Shown: positions 50,212-58,786 of the stretch, in pieces
Layout: each line of letters begins with the position of its first letter
Numbering within the stretch: position 1 is the stretch's first letter
Source of the DNA: Humibacillus xanthopallidus
GTDB taxonomy: Bacteria > Actinomycetota > Actinomycetes > Actinomycetales > Dermatophilaceae
Assembly (NCBI RefSeq): GCF_006717145.1
Contig: NZ_VFQF01000003.1
Coordinates: forward strand, 682,001-746,000
Direction of reading: 5' to 3'
Length of the DNA: 64,000 bases
The notes under the pieces: model-generated
Database searches by the model: none
The model's input: only the letters and a program-made list of their open reading frames with translations
Told to the model about the DNA's origin: nothing
Translations under genes and position numbers: made by a program

Positions 50212-51633
50212 TCAGGCGCCGTGCGTCGAGGCGACGAGCGCCTGGTAACGAGCCACGACGTCGGCCGCGGCGGCCTCCTGACCCGAGGGGACGGCATACT
50301 CCGAGTCGACCTCGAGCTGCCAGGTCGGCGGCGCACTCTCACCCGAGAGGGCCCACGCGGCCTGGCGCGCCGCACCGATGCCGACGTACTCGCCGGGCGC
50401 GGGCACGACAATGGGGGCACGGAAGAGCCCGGGCGCGATCTCGCGGACCGCCCGGGACGCCGCGGCGCCGCCGATGAGCAGCACCCGCTCGACCGCGACG
50501 CCGTGACGGCGCAGGGCGTCCACGCCGTTCACGAGGTTGCACAGCATGCCCTCGACGGCGGCCCGGGCGAGGTTCTCCGGCGTGGCGTTCGATCGGGTGA
50601 GGCCGCTCAGCGTGCCGGTGGCATCGGGCAGGTCGGGCGTGCGCTCGCCGTCGAGATAGGGCAGCAACGTGAGGCCGCCGGCGCCGGGATCGGCTGCGAG
50701 AGCGAGCCGGTCGAACTCGCCGAGGTCGACGCCGATCATCGTCGCCGCCGCGCCGAGCACGCGGGCGGCGTTGAGGGTGCACATGAGCGGCAGGTGTCGG
50801 CCGGTCGCGTCGGCGAAGCCGGCGATGGCGCCGGTCTCGTCACGGATCGCCGAGTCGTGCGGCGTGAAGACCGTGCCACTCGTGCCGAGCGAGACGACGA
50901 CGTCACCGGGGCTCAGCGTCAGGCCCAGAGCCGCGCCCATGTTGTCGCCCGTGCCGGCCGCGACGAGCAGCCCGCTGTCGGTGTGCCCGGCAGCGGCTGA
51001 CGGTGCGAGCACCTCGGGGACCGCGAGCTCGCGGCCGAAGGCGGTCTTGAGCAGGTCGAGCCGGTAGTCGTTCGTGCCGGCCGACCAGTAGCCGGTGCCG
51101 GACGCATCGCCCCGGTCGGTCGTCCACCGCTGGAAACCGTTGCCCTGCTTGAGGATCCGGCCTGTCAGCCAGTCGTGGGGGAGCACGACCCCGGCGGCGC
51201 GGGCGGCGAGCTCCGGCTCGTGCTGGGCGAACCAGCGCAGCTTGGTCACGGTGAAGCTCGCGACCGGCACGAGGCCGACAGCGTCCACCCAGGCCGCGGT
51301 GCCACCCAGCTCGGCGGTGAGATCGGCGGCAGCGCCTGCGCTGCGCGTGTCGTTCCAGAGCAGGGCGTCGCGCACGACCGCGTCGTGCTCGTCGAGCGTG
51401 ACCATGCCGTGCTGCTGGCCGCCGACGGCGATGGCCGAGACCCCGTCGAGGATGCCGTCTCCGCTCGCCTGCTCGTAGGCCTCCCACCAGCGCTCGGGGT
51501 CGACCTCCGTGGCATCGGGATGCGGGGCCCGCGCGGTGCGCACGACCTGGCCCGTCGCGGCGTCGCACACCACGATCTTGGTCGACTGGGTCGAGCTGTC
51601 GACTCCTGCCACGAGGGTCAGGTCATCGGTCAT
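50212..51633 (-). CDS. xylB: xylulokinase
   Basis: A FGGY-family sugar kinase of 473 aa that phosphorylates D-xylulose. The N-domain has AGVDSSTQSTKIVV and GGQQHGMVTLD; the C-domain has GTGDNMGAALGLTLSPGDVV, SLGTSGTVF and LLIGGAAASRAVREI. The start is placed at ATG 51633, whose ATGA overlaps the stop of the dehydrogenase gene; the ATG at 51654 lies inside that gene. It is last in the polyol operon, following an enzyme that would deliver D-xylulose from D-arabitol. Confidence 0.94.
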   Translation of the reverse strand: MTDDLTLVAGVDSSTQSTKIVVCDAATGQVVRTARAPHPDATEVDPERWWEAYEQASGDGILDGVSAIAVGGQQHGMVTLDEHDAVVRDALLWNDTRSAGAAADLTAELGGTAAWVDAVGLVPVASFTVTKLRWFAQHEPELAARAAGVVLPHDWLTGRILKQGNGFQRWTTDRGDASGTGYWSAGTNDYRLDLLKTAFGRELAVPEVLAPSAAAGHTDSGLLVAAGTGDNMGAALGLTLSPGDVVVSLGTSGTVFTPHDSAIRDETGAIAGFADATGRHLPLMCTLNAARVLGAAATMIGVDLGEFDRLALAADPGAGGLTLLPYLDGERTPDLPDATGTLSGLTRSNATPENLARAAVEGMLCNLVNGVDALRRHGVAVERVLLIGGAAASRAVREIAPGLFRAPIVVPAPGEYVGIGAARQAAWALSGESAPPTWQLEVDSEYAVPSGQEAAAADVVARYQALVASTHGA

Positions 51634-53150
51634 GGTGTGTTCCGTGCGCTCCATGCCTGAAGGGTCTCCCGAGCGCCCTGTTCGTGCAAGGCAGCGAGCG
51701 CATCGCGATACACCGTCTTGAACCGCTCGTCGTCGACGAGGTCACCGAAGAGGTCGCGGTCCCGGAGGAAGGCGAGGTCGTCGCCCTCTCGCTGGCGGGC
51801 CGCGGCAGCCGTGACCCTGCCCTTCACCCGGTCGACGATGTCGATCGGCTCGCCCTGCTCGTCGACCCCCTCGGCGTAGCGCGCCCACGAGGCGACGACC
51901 AGGGCCGACCGGTCGATCTCGCCACCCGTGGCGAGGTTGCGGTTGATGACGGGGACGAGCCACTTGGGGATGCGGTCCGAGCTCTCGGCGCACAGGCGCG
52001 CGAGCGTGTCGCGCACCTCCGGGTTGGCGAAGCGCTCGATGAGCTCATGGCGGTAGGCGTCGAGGTCGACCCCGGGCACCTCGGGCAGCGTGGGCGAGCC
52101 CTCGCGCTCCATGTAGCCGAGCAGGAAGTCCACGAAGAGCGGGTCCTGGCACACCTCGTGCGCGTAGCGGTAGCCCGCGAGGTAGCCGAGGTAGCAGAGC
52201 GCCTGGTGGCTCGCGTTGAGCAGGCGCAGCTTCATCAGCTCGTAGGGCACGACGTCGTCGACGAGCTGCACGCCGGCCTCCTCGAGGGGCGGCCGCCCGT
52301 CGGTGAAGTGGTCCTCGAGGACCCACTGCGTGAACGGCTCGCAGACGACGGGCCACCCGTCCGCGACCCCGAACTCGTCGGCGAGCAGCTCGATGTCCTC
52401 CTGTGCCGTCACCGGGGTGATCCGGTCGACCATGCAGTTGGGGAACGACACGTGCTCGTCCATCCAGTCCGCGAGGGAGGGGTCCTTGAGCCGCGCGAAG
52501 GCCGTCATCATCTTCCGAGCGACATCGCCGTTGCCCGGCAGGTTGTCGCACGACATGACGGTGAAGGGGGCCAGGCCGGCATCGCGTCGGGCGGCGAGCC
52601 CTGCGACGACGTAGCCGAAGACGGTGGCCGGCACGGCACCCTCTGCGAGGTCGGCCACGATCGCCGGGTCGTCGGCGTCGAACTCGCCGGTCACCTGGTT
52701 GACGAGGTAGCCGCCCTCGGTGATGGTCAGCGAGACGATGCGGGTCCGGGGGTCCGCGAGCCGGTCGACGACGGCCTGAGGGTCGTCCGGGGCGAACATC
52801 ATCTCGACGATGCTGCCGATGATGCGTGCCTCGCGGTGCCCGTCGGGGTGCTTGACGACGAGCGTGTAGAGGCCGTCCTGCGCCGACATCGTGTCGACGA
52901 TCCGCCGGTCCTGGGGCAGAGCGCCCACGCCGCAGATCCCCCAGTCGAGGGCCAGCCCGTCGTTCAGGAGGCGGTCGACGTACATCGCCTGGTGGGCTCG
53001 GTGGAAGCCACCCACGCCGAAGTGCACGATGCTCGCAGTGACCTCCGCCCGGTCGTATGCCGGCCGGCCCACTTCGCGCGGGAGGGCGGCATACGTGCTC
53101 TGCGACAACGGGATCGGCGTCGATGACGCCGGGGCGTCGGTGGTGGTCAT
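51630..53150 (-). CDS. polyol dehydrogenase, mannitol 2-dehydrogenase/arabitol family
   Basis: A long-chain polyol-specific NAD-dependent dehydrogenase of 506 aa. The Rossmann region has VHFGVGGFHRAHQAMYVDRL. The catalytic signature K-x4-N-x2-H is KLRLLNASHQAL. LEDHFTDGRPPLEEAG and FPNCMVDRITPV are further family blocks. ATG 53150 is preceded by GAGAGG about 12 bases away; the longer frame is unsupported. With xylulokinase directly downstream, D-arabitol to D-xylulose or D-mannitol to D-fructose are the likely reactions; sequence alone does not separate them. Confidence 0.92.
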   Translation of the reverse strand: MTTTDAPASSTPIPLSQSTYAALPREVGRPAYDRAEVTASIVHFGVGGFHRAHQAMYVDRLLNDGLALDWGICGVGALPQDRRIVDTMSAQDGLYTLVVKHPDGHREARIIGSIVEMMFAPDDPQAVVDRLADPRTRIVSLTITEGGYLVNQVTGEFDADDPAIVADLAEGAVPATVFGYVVAGLAARRDAGLAPFTVMSCDNLPGNGDVARKMMTAFARLKDPSLADWMDEHVSFPNCMVDRITPVTAQEDIELLADEFGVADGWPVVCEPFTQWVLEDHFTDGRPPLEEAGVQLVDDVVPYELMKLRLLNASHQALCYLGYLAGYRYAHEVCQDPLFVDFLLGYMEREGSPTLPEVPGVDLDAYRHELIERFANPEVRDTLARLCAESSDRIPKWLVPVINRNLATGGEIDRSALVVASWARYAEGVDEQGEPIDIVDRVKGRVTAAAARQREGDDLAFLRDRDLFGDLVDDERFKTVYRDALAALHEQGARETLQAWSARNTP

Positions 53151-53261
53151 GATCGGGTGTGTCCTCTCGGAGGTCTCGAAGGCAGGGGTGGCGCGCCGTG
53201 CGGCCACCGGGCGAGGCGGGTGTCGACGCGTCGTCGTCTGACGGTCGTCAGTGCGACTCGG

Positions 53262-54083
53262 TCAGTGCGACTCGCAGAGGCTCCACATCGTCCACAGCTC
53301 GGTCCGCATCCGGCGTGGCTGTCGCAGGGTGTAGGCGACGGCCTGGGCGATGTCCTCCGGTTCGAGGAAGTCGCCCTCGGACGGGTCCCGGTCGCCGAAG
53401 CGCCCGTCGGCCGCGGCGAAGGGGGTGTTGACGCCGGCCGGTGCGATCGTGGTCGTGCGGATCCCCTCGGAACGCAGCTCGCGGTCGAGCGCGTAGCCGA
53501 GGTTGATCTGGGCGGCCTTCGTCGCCGCGTAGACCGCCTCCTGACCGCCCCCGATGAGGAGGCCGGCGACGGAGCCGAGGATGACGATGTCGCCGCCGTC
53601 GCCCTGGGTGCGGAACTGGCGCACCGCGGCCCGGGCGAGCCACACGGTTCCCTTGACGTTGACGTCCACCATGAGCGAGACATCGTCCGCCGAGTAGTCG
53701 AGGACGCCACCGTAGAAGCCGACGGCCGCGTTGGCGACGACGGAGTCGACCCGCCCGAAGGCCTGCACTCCCGCAGCGACGAGCGCGTCCGCCGTGGCCT
53801 CGTCCCTGACGTCGCCGAGGCCGACGGCCAAGCGGTCCTCGCCCCACGCGTCGCGGAGCGGGGCCAGCGCGTCGGGCCGGAGGTCGCCGGCGACGACGCG
53901 GCCGCCGGCCTCGAGGACGAGCCGGGCGATCGCACCCCCGATGCTGCCGCCCGCCCCGGTGACGACGACCACCGTGTCCGCGAGGCTTCGGCTCCGGTCG
54001 ACTGCCCGGCTGGTGGCCCGGTCGACTGCCGGGTCACCTGCCCGGCCGGTGGCCGGCCGGGCCTGCGCGCCAGTGCCGCTCAC
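53262..54083 (-). CDS. short-chain dehydrogenase/reductase
   Basis: A 273-aa SDR with an odd N-terminus. The NAD(P) motif VVVTGAGGSIGGAIARL begins about residue 36. DVRDEATAD and VANAAVG follow, and the catalytic Ser (LGSVAGL) and YAATK are intact. The first about 30 residues are encoded by repetitive GC-rich DNA and are not typical. The GTG at 54083 overlaps the stop of the permease gene by four bases (GTGA); an internal GTG could be the true start. In context it probably oxidises a polyol or sugar. Confidence 0.86.
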   Translation of the reverse strand: MSGTGAQARPATGRAGDPAVDRATSRAVDRSRSLADTVVVVTGAGGSIGGAIARLVLEAGGRVVAGDLRPDALAPLRDAWGEDRLAVGLGDVRDEATADALVAAGVQAFGRVDSVVANAAVGFYGGVLDYSADDVSLMVDVNVKGTVWLARAAVRQFRTQGDGGDIVILGSVAGLLIGGGQEAVYAATKAAQINLGYALDRELRSEGIRTTTIAPAGVNTPFAAADGRFGDRDPSEGDFLEPEDIAQAVAYTLRQPRRMRTELWTMWSLCESH

Positions 54084-54922
54084 TTGATGGCGCCCATCGA
54101 TAGGCCGCGGACGAGCTGCTTCTGCGCGGCCCAACCGGCGATGATGACGGGCAGTGCGGCGATGGTCGCCGCGGCGGAGAGGACGGCGAGGAACTGGCCT
54201 CGGCCGTCGACGAAGCTGCCGAGGAACGGCGGCGTCGTGCGAGCCGACGAGCTCGTCAGCAGCAGCGCGAGGAAGTACTCGTTCCACGCGAAGATGAAGC
54301 TGATGAGGGCTGCGGCCGCCACCCCGGGGAGGACCAGCGGCAGGACGATCCGCACGATCTCGCGGAACATGCCGGCCCCGTCCACCCTGGCCGCCTCGAT
54401 GATCTCGAACGGGACCTCGAGGAAGAACGAGCGCATCATCCACACCGTCACCGGCAGGTTCATGGCGCCGTAGACGACGGCGAGCATGTAGATGTTGTCG
54501 AGAAGCCCCACGGTCTTTAAGATCATGAAGAGCGGCAGGACGATCGCCGCGAGCGGCATGAAGCGGGTCGAGATGAAGAACGAGAGGGAGTTCTCGACGT
54601 TGTTGACCCGCCGGATCGACAGGGCGTAGGCGGCCGGGATGGCCAGAACCACCGAGATGATCGTCGCGATGACGGCGGCGGTCAGCGAGTTCTGGAGGTA
54701 GCCGGCCATCCCGCGGTCCATCGCGAGCTGGTAGCCCTCCGTGACGGGCTTGAAGATGAACGTCGGGTCGACGGACGACGCGAGCGACTCCGGCTTGAAC
54801 CCGTTGAGGACCATCCAGAAGACCGGGAAGAAGAAGAGGAGCACGAGGACCCACGTGACGAGGGTCGTGAGGGCACCTCGGGCCGATCGGCTCGACCTGG
54901 TGGTGGTGCTGGAGCCGTTCAT
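54080..54922 (-). CDS. polyol ABC transporter permease (MalG type)
   Basis: A 280-aa permease with six predicted membrane spans. The EAA loop for ATPase contact is EAARVDGAGMFREIVRIVLP, and the C-terminal tail reads LVRGLSMGAIK. The start ATG 54922 has AGGAGG and overlaps the previous permease stop (ATGA 54919-54922). It belongs to the SmoG/MalG group associated with sorbitol, mannitol and arabitol uptake. Confidence 0.94.
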   Translation of the reverse strand: MNGSSTTTRSSRSARGALTTLVTWVLVLLFFFPVFWMVLNGFKPESLASSVDPTFIFKPVTEGYQLAMDRGMAGYLQNSLTAAVIATIISVVLAIPAAYALSIRRVNNVENSLSFFISTRFMPLAAIVLPLFMILKTVGLLDNIYMLAVVYGAMNLPVTVWMMRSFFLEVPFEIIEAARVDGAGMFREIVRIVLPLVLPGVAAAALISFIFAWNEYFLALLLTSSSARTTPPFLGSFVDGRGQFLAVLSAAATIAALPVIIAGWAAQKQLVRGLSMGAIK

Positions 54923-55872
54923 CGGCTTCCTCCTGCCATGAAGACCTTGAAGACGCTCTTGAGAGCGATGGTCGCGACGATGATCGTGAGGATGACGGTC
55001 ACGACGCCGTATGCCGCCGCCTGCCCGACGTCGAGGCCGATGAAGGCCCGCTCGTAGAGGAGGTAGGCGAGGGTCTTCGTGCCGCCGGTTCCCTTGGTGA
55101 GGATGGCGATCGGGTCGAAGACCTGGAGGATGATGACCGACCCCAGGAGCACGCCGATCTCGACGTACATCCGCAGGTGGGGCAGCGTGATCCAGGTGAA
55201 GGTCCGCCAGGCGCCGGCCCCGTCGACCTGGGCGGCCTCGAGGATGCCCTTGTCCTGGCCCTGCAGACCGGCCAGCAGGATGAGCATCATGAACGGCGTG
55301 AACTGCCAGGTCAGCACGATGACGACCGTGGCCATCGGGTGCTCGGTGCTCCACGCGACGACCGGCAGGTGCAGGGACTGGAGGACCCAGTTGATCATCC
55401 CGATGTTGGTGTCGAACATCGAGTACTTCCAGATGAGCGAGGCGGCTGCCGGCATGATGAGGAAGGGCGTGATCATCAGGGTCCGGGCCAGGGCGCGACC
55501 GCGGAACTGGCGGTCGAGCAGGACGGCGAAGAGCAGACCGAAGAGAACGGCCAAGGTCACCGAGAAGGCCGTGATGAGCACCGTGGCGCGGATCGAGGGC
55601 CACAGGTCGCCGGAGGTGAGCGCGCTGGTGTAGTTGTCGAACCCCGCGAAGGCGCGGTCGTTGGGGTAGAGCAGGTTCCACTTCGTCAGTGAGAACCCGA
55701 TGGTCGTGAGGAACGGGATCTGGGTCAGCAGGATGAGGAAGATGACGGCCGGCAGCAGCAGGCTCCGGTTGCGCCAGAGCTCCTTCTTCTGCACGCGCCG
55801 CTTGTCCGTCGCGGTGGCGGCCTTGACGTCCTCGAGCTCGGCTGGTTGTGGGGTGGTCGTGGTGGCGGTCAT
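54919..55872 (-). CDS. polyol ABC transporter permease (MalF type)
   Basis: A 317-aa permease with six predicted membrane spans and a polar N-terminus (TATTTTPQPAELEDV). The EAA loop is EAAQVDGAGAWRTFTWITLP, and FDPIAILTKGTGGTKTL is a family-typical periplasmic segment. The start ATG 55872 has AAGGAA upstream. It is separated from the binding-protein gene by 112 bases containing a 15-bp hairpin. Confidence 0.94.
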   Translation of the reverse strand: MTATTTTPQPAELEDVKAATATDKRRVQKKELWRNRSLLLPAVIFLILLTQIPFLTTIGFSLTKWNLLYPNDRAFAGFDNYTSALTSGDLWPSIRATVLITAFSVTLAVLFGLLFAVLLDRQFRGRALARTLMITPFLIMPAAASLIWKYSMFDTNIGMINWVLQSLHLPVVAWSTEHPMATVVIVLTWQFTPFMMLILLAGLQGQDKGILEAAQVDGAGAWRTFTWITLPHLRMYVEIGVLLGSVIILQVFDPIAILTKGTGGTKTLAYLLYERAFIGLDVGQAAAYGVVTVILTIIVATIALKSVFKVFMAGGSR

Positions 55873-55921
55873 GTCGGCACTTCCTTGTGCGGCTCGTGCG
55901 ACTGCAGGGTGGGAAGGTGGG

Positions 55922-55959
55922 GTGGTGCCGGGTCCGGGGCGTGCCGGACCCGGCACCAC
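55922..55959 (-). terminator. intra-operon hairpin after the polyol-binding protein gene
   Basis: A perfect 15-bp stem GTGGTGCCGGGTCCG/CGGACCCGGCACCAC with an 8-base loop has the same position and design as the hairpin at 17443 in the other sugar operon. Confidence 0.65.
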
Positions 55960-55984
55960 GTGTCACCGGTTCGTCAGCGGGACG

Positions 55985-57349
55985 TCACTTCTTGTGCTTG
56001 TCGCCGGCTGCCTGGGCGACGCTCTGGCACTTGCTGAGCGCGTCGTCGATCGTGCCGCGGTTGGCGAGGTAGTCCGCGACGAGCTGGGCGCACTGGTTGC
56101 CGACGTCCTGGAACTCGGGGATCGAGACGTACTGGATGCCGACCCAGGGCTGGGGGTTGACTCCCGGCTGCTTCGGGTTGACCGAGCTCATCACGTCGAG
56201 GGTGATGGGCGCGTACGCCTTGGCGGCCTCCTTGTACTCGGGGATCGAGTAGGTCGAGGTGCGCGAGCCGGGCGGGACGTTGGACCAGCCGATCTTGTTG
56301 CCGACGAGCTTGATGTAGTCCTTGCTCGTGGCCCACTTGACGAACTTGAGGGCCGCGTCCTTCTGCTTCGTCGACGTCGGGATGGCGAGGTTCCAGCTCC
56401 ACAGCCAGCCGGACTCCTTGGTCTTGTCGACGGGCATGTGGGCGTAGCCCATCTTGCCCTTGACCGGCGAGTCGGCTGCCTCGAGCATCGAGGCGGCGAC
56501 GGAGGCGTCGGCCCACATCGCGGCCTTGCCCTCCTTGAGCGCCGTCAGGCACTCGTTGAAGCTGTAGGAGACCGGGTCCTTCTCGCCGGACTCGTCGAGC
56601 ATCTTCTTGTAGAAGCCGACGGCCTCCTTCCACTCCGGGGTGTCGACCGTGGCCTTCCAGTTGCTGTCGTACCAGTTGCCGCCGAACGTCTGAACGACGG
56701 TCGTCAACGGGGCGAACAGGTCACCCCAGCCCGGCTTGCCGCGCATGCAGATGCCTGCCATGTCGGCGGTGTTGACCTTCTTGGCTGCGTCCGCGACCTG
56801 CTGCCAGGTCGGGTTCTGCGGGATCGTCACCCCGGCCTTGTCCATGACCTCCTTGTTGTACATGAGGATCGAGGACTCGCCGTAGAACGGGACGGCGAAG
56901 AGCTTGCCGTCGTACGAGTTGACGTCGCGCACCGGCGGGAGCAGGTCGTTCACGTCGTACGACGAGTCGGCCTGCAGGTCCGGGGTGAGGTCGACGAGCC
57001 AACCGTTGGCGCCCCACTGAGGCGTCTCGTAGGCCCCGATGGTGACGATGTCGTACTGCCCGGCGCCGCTGGCGACGTCGGCGGTCACGGCGGCGCGGAG
57101 ATCGCCCTCCTCCATGACCTGGAAGTTGACCGTGACGCCGGGGTTGGCCGACTCGTACTCGGTCTTGAGCTTCTCCATGTCCTTCATCTGGCCGTTGTTC
57201 ACCGTGGCCACCTTGAGGGTGACGGCGCCGCCGGCGCCGCCGGTCGACCCGTTCCCGGACTGCACGGCTCCGGACGAGCAGGCAGTCACCGTCATGGCCA
57301 CCGCCACCGCGCCCGTCCCCAGCGCGAGCATGCGCTTGTTCGCAAGCAT
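55985..57349 (-). CDS. extracellular polyol-binding lipoprotein
   Basis: A 454-aa ABC solute-binding protein. Signal LANKRMLALGTGAVAVAMTVTAC with a lipobox Cys about residue 24 is followed by a Gly/Ser linker. TLKVATVNNGQMKDMEKLKT begins the mature domain; YGESSILMYNKEVMDKAGV and SGWLWSWNLAIPTS match the SmoE/mannitol-binding group. ATG 57349 has AAAGGAG six bases upstream. First gene of the polyol operon, divergent from an AraC regulator. No ATPase gene is present in this operon. Confidence 0.94.
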   Translation of the reverse strand: MLANKRMLALGTGAVAVAMTVTACSSGAVQSGNGSTGGAGGAVTLKVATVNNGQMKDMEKLKTEYESANPGVTVNFQVMEEGDLRAAVTADVASGAGQYDIVTIGAYETPQWGANGWLVDLTPDLQADSSYDVNDLLPPVRDVNSYDGKLFAVPFYGESSILMYNKEVMDKAGVTIPQNPTWQQVADAAKKVNTADMAGICMRGKPGWGDLFAPLTTVVQTFGGNWYDSNWKATVDTPEWKEAVGFYKKMLDESGEKDPVSYSFNECLTALKEGKAAMWADASVAASMLEAADSPVKGKMGYAHMPVDKTKESGWLWSWNLAIPTSTKQKDAALKFVKWATSKDYIKLVGNKIGWSNVPPGSRTSTYSIPEYKEAAKAYAPITLDVMSSVNPKQPGVNPQPWVGIQYVSIPEFQDVGNQCAQLVADYLANRGTIDDALSKCQSVAQAAGDKHKK

Positions 57350-57412
57350 TCCCAACTCCTTTGGTAGGCAATCTCGTTCCGGCCCGAGCTCGACGATCAC
57401 GGGCGAGACAGG

Positions 57413-57428
57413 CACACCGATCGGTGTG
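57413..57428. promoter_or_regulatory. 16-bp perfect palindrome in the araC-binding protein intergenic region
   Basis: CACACCGATCGGTGTG lies 64 bases upstream of the binding-protein ATG. A second inverted repeat AGTTC-N7-GAACT lies at 57440-57456, followed by GGAAC repeated at a 10-base interval, as AraC-family sites often are. Confidence 0.55.
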
Positions 57429-57444
57429 ACGTCCGCAACAGTTC

Positions 57445-57473
57445 TTGACTGGAACTAGCCGGAACGGTATTGA
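57445..57473 (+). promoter_or_regulatory. candidate promoter of the AraC regulator gene
   Basis: TTGACT (57445-57450), a 17-base spacer and TATTGA (57468-57473). The resulting leader would be about 130 bases. The -35 overlaps the AGTTC/GAACT inverted repeat. Confidence 0.45.
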
Positions 57474-57610
57474 CGGGACGACGGGGTCAACAAGCACCAT
57501 GGACCCTCTGTCGTTGATACGATTTTGCGTGGTGGCTCGGTCGGGAGGCGCGCTTCGGTGCCGCTCCCCGCACGAGGTGGAGACAACGTGGTCCCAGGCC
57601 GACGAAGGGC

Positions 57611-58624
57611 ATGATGGTTTCGTATCGATCCAGCGAGACTCTCGACCGAGGAACGGCCCACCCGACCGGGGGGAGTACCACCTCGTCACCGTCGGGGTCC
57701 CAGATGGGCGCCCCGATCCGTCGAGAGGTCATCCCGCCCCATCCGCAGGCGTCCGTGCGCGTGCTCACCCACGACTTCCCGAGCGAGATCTGCGGCTGGG
57801 GCTACCACCCCGAGTACGAGATCCACCTCATCACGAAGACCCGGGGGAGCTTCATCGCCGGCGACCACATCGGGACCTTCGCGCCCGGTCACGTCAGCAT
57901 GATGGGTCCGAACCTGCCGCACGACTGGGTCAGCGACCTCGCTGAGGGCCAGGTCGCCGTCGACCGCGACGCCGTGATCCAGTTCAGTGACGAGTGGATC
58001 CGGGGGGCGAGCCAGCACCTGCCTGAGCTCGCCGAGGTGTCCGAGCTGCTCCAGCGCTCGACCCGCGGGCTGGTGTTCTCCGGCGCGACCGCATGGCGCG
58101 CGGCCGAGACGATCCTGGCGTGCGTCCACAGCCACGGCGTCGAGCAGCTGGCCCACCTCTTCAAGCTGCTCGCGCTCTTCGCGCACGCCCCGACCGACGA
58201 GTACGAGCTCGTCGCGAGCGAGTGGCTGGGCCGACCCACCGACCCGGCGTCACGCGACGCCGGTGAGGCCGGGCTCAGCTACATCCTCGACAACCTGACC
58301 GGTGACATCCGGCTGTCGACGGCTGCCCGCCTCGCCTACATGTCCGAGCCGACCTTCTCGAAGTACTTCAAGACCGCAACCGGGATGACGTTCTCGAGCA
58401 TGGTCAAGAAGCTGCGGATCGCCTACGCCAGACGTCTTCTTGACACCTCCGACGACTCGGTCGCCCAGATCGCCGAGCGCAGCGGCTACCACAACATGGC
58501 CAACTTCAACCGTCAGTTCCTTGCGGAGGTGGGCAGCACACCGAGCGCCTACCGCCGTCTGGAGTCCGACCAGAAGCCGCCTCCCGAGCTGTTCAGCCTC
58601 GGTCGCCGGGCGCCGTCGCAGTGA
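57611..58624 (+). CDS. AraC-family transcriptional regulator
   Basis: A 337-aa activator-type regulator. A cupin-like sensor domain (about 45-190) contains FPSEICGWGYHPEYEIHLIT and GPNLPHDW. A C-terminal double helix-turn-helix (about 225-320) reads LSTAARLAYMSEPTFSKYFK and AQIAERSGYHNMANFNRQFL. The first 30 residues are variable; start could be ATG 57611, 57614 or 57704. It is divergent from the polyol importer operon and probably activates it in response to the polyol. Confidence 0.92.
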   Translation: MMVSYRSSETLDRGTAHPTGGSTTSSPSGSQMGAPIRREVIPPHPQASVRVLTHDFPSEICGWGYHPEYEIHLITKTRGSFIAGDHIGTFAPGHVSMMGPNLPHDWVSDLAEGQVAVDRDAVIQFSDEWIRGASQHLPELAEVSELLQRSTRGLVFSGATAWRAAETILACVHSHGVEQLAHLFKLLALFAHAPTDEYELVASEWLGRPTDPASRDAGEAGLSYILDNLTGDIRLSTAARLAYMSEPTFSKYFKTATGMTFSSMVKKLRIAYARRLLDTSDDSVAQIAERSGYHNMANFNRQFLAEVGSTPSAYRRLESDQKPPPELFSLGRRAPSQ

Positions 58625-58786
58625 CTCGCGACAGGCCCGCGTGACCGCGGAGGCGCCCACGGGGTGGACACCGCCATCGGGCGGCGCGGCATACCGGTGT
58701 GATTCGAGTGGCACTTGCCGGGCCTACCAGCCGGTCGTGCTCTAGGTTCGGGACCAGCCCCTGCCCCTCAGTGCGAAGGAGTCGCC

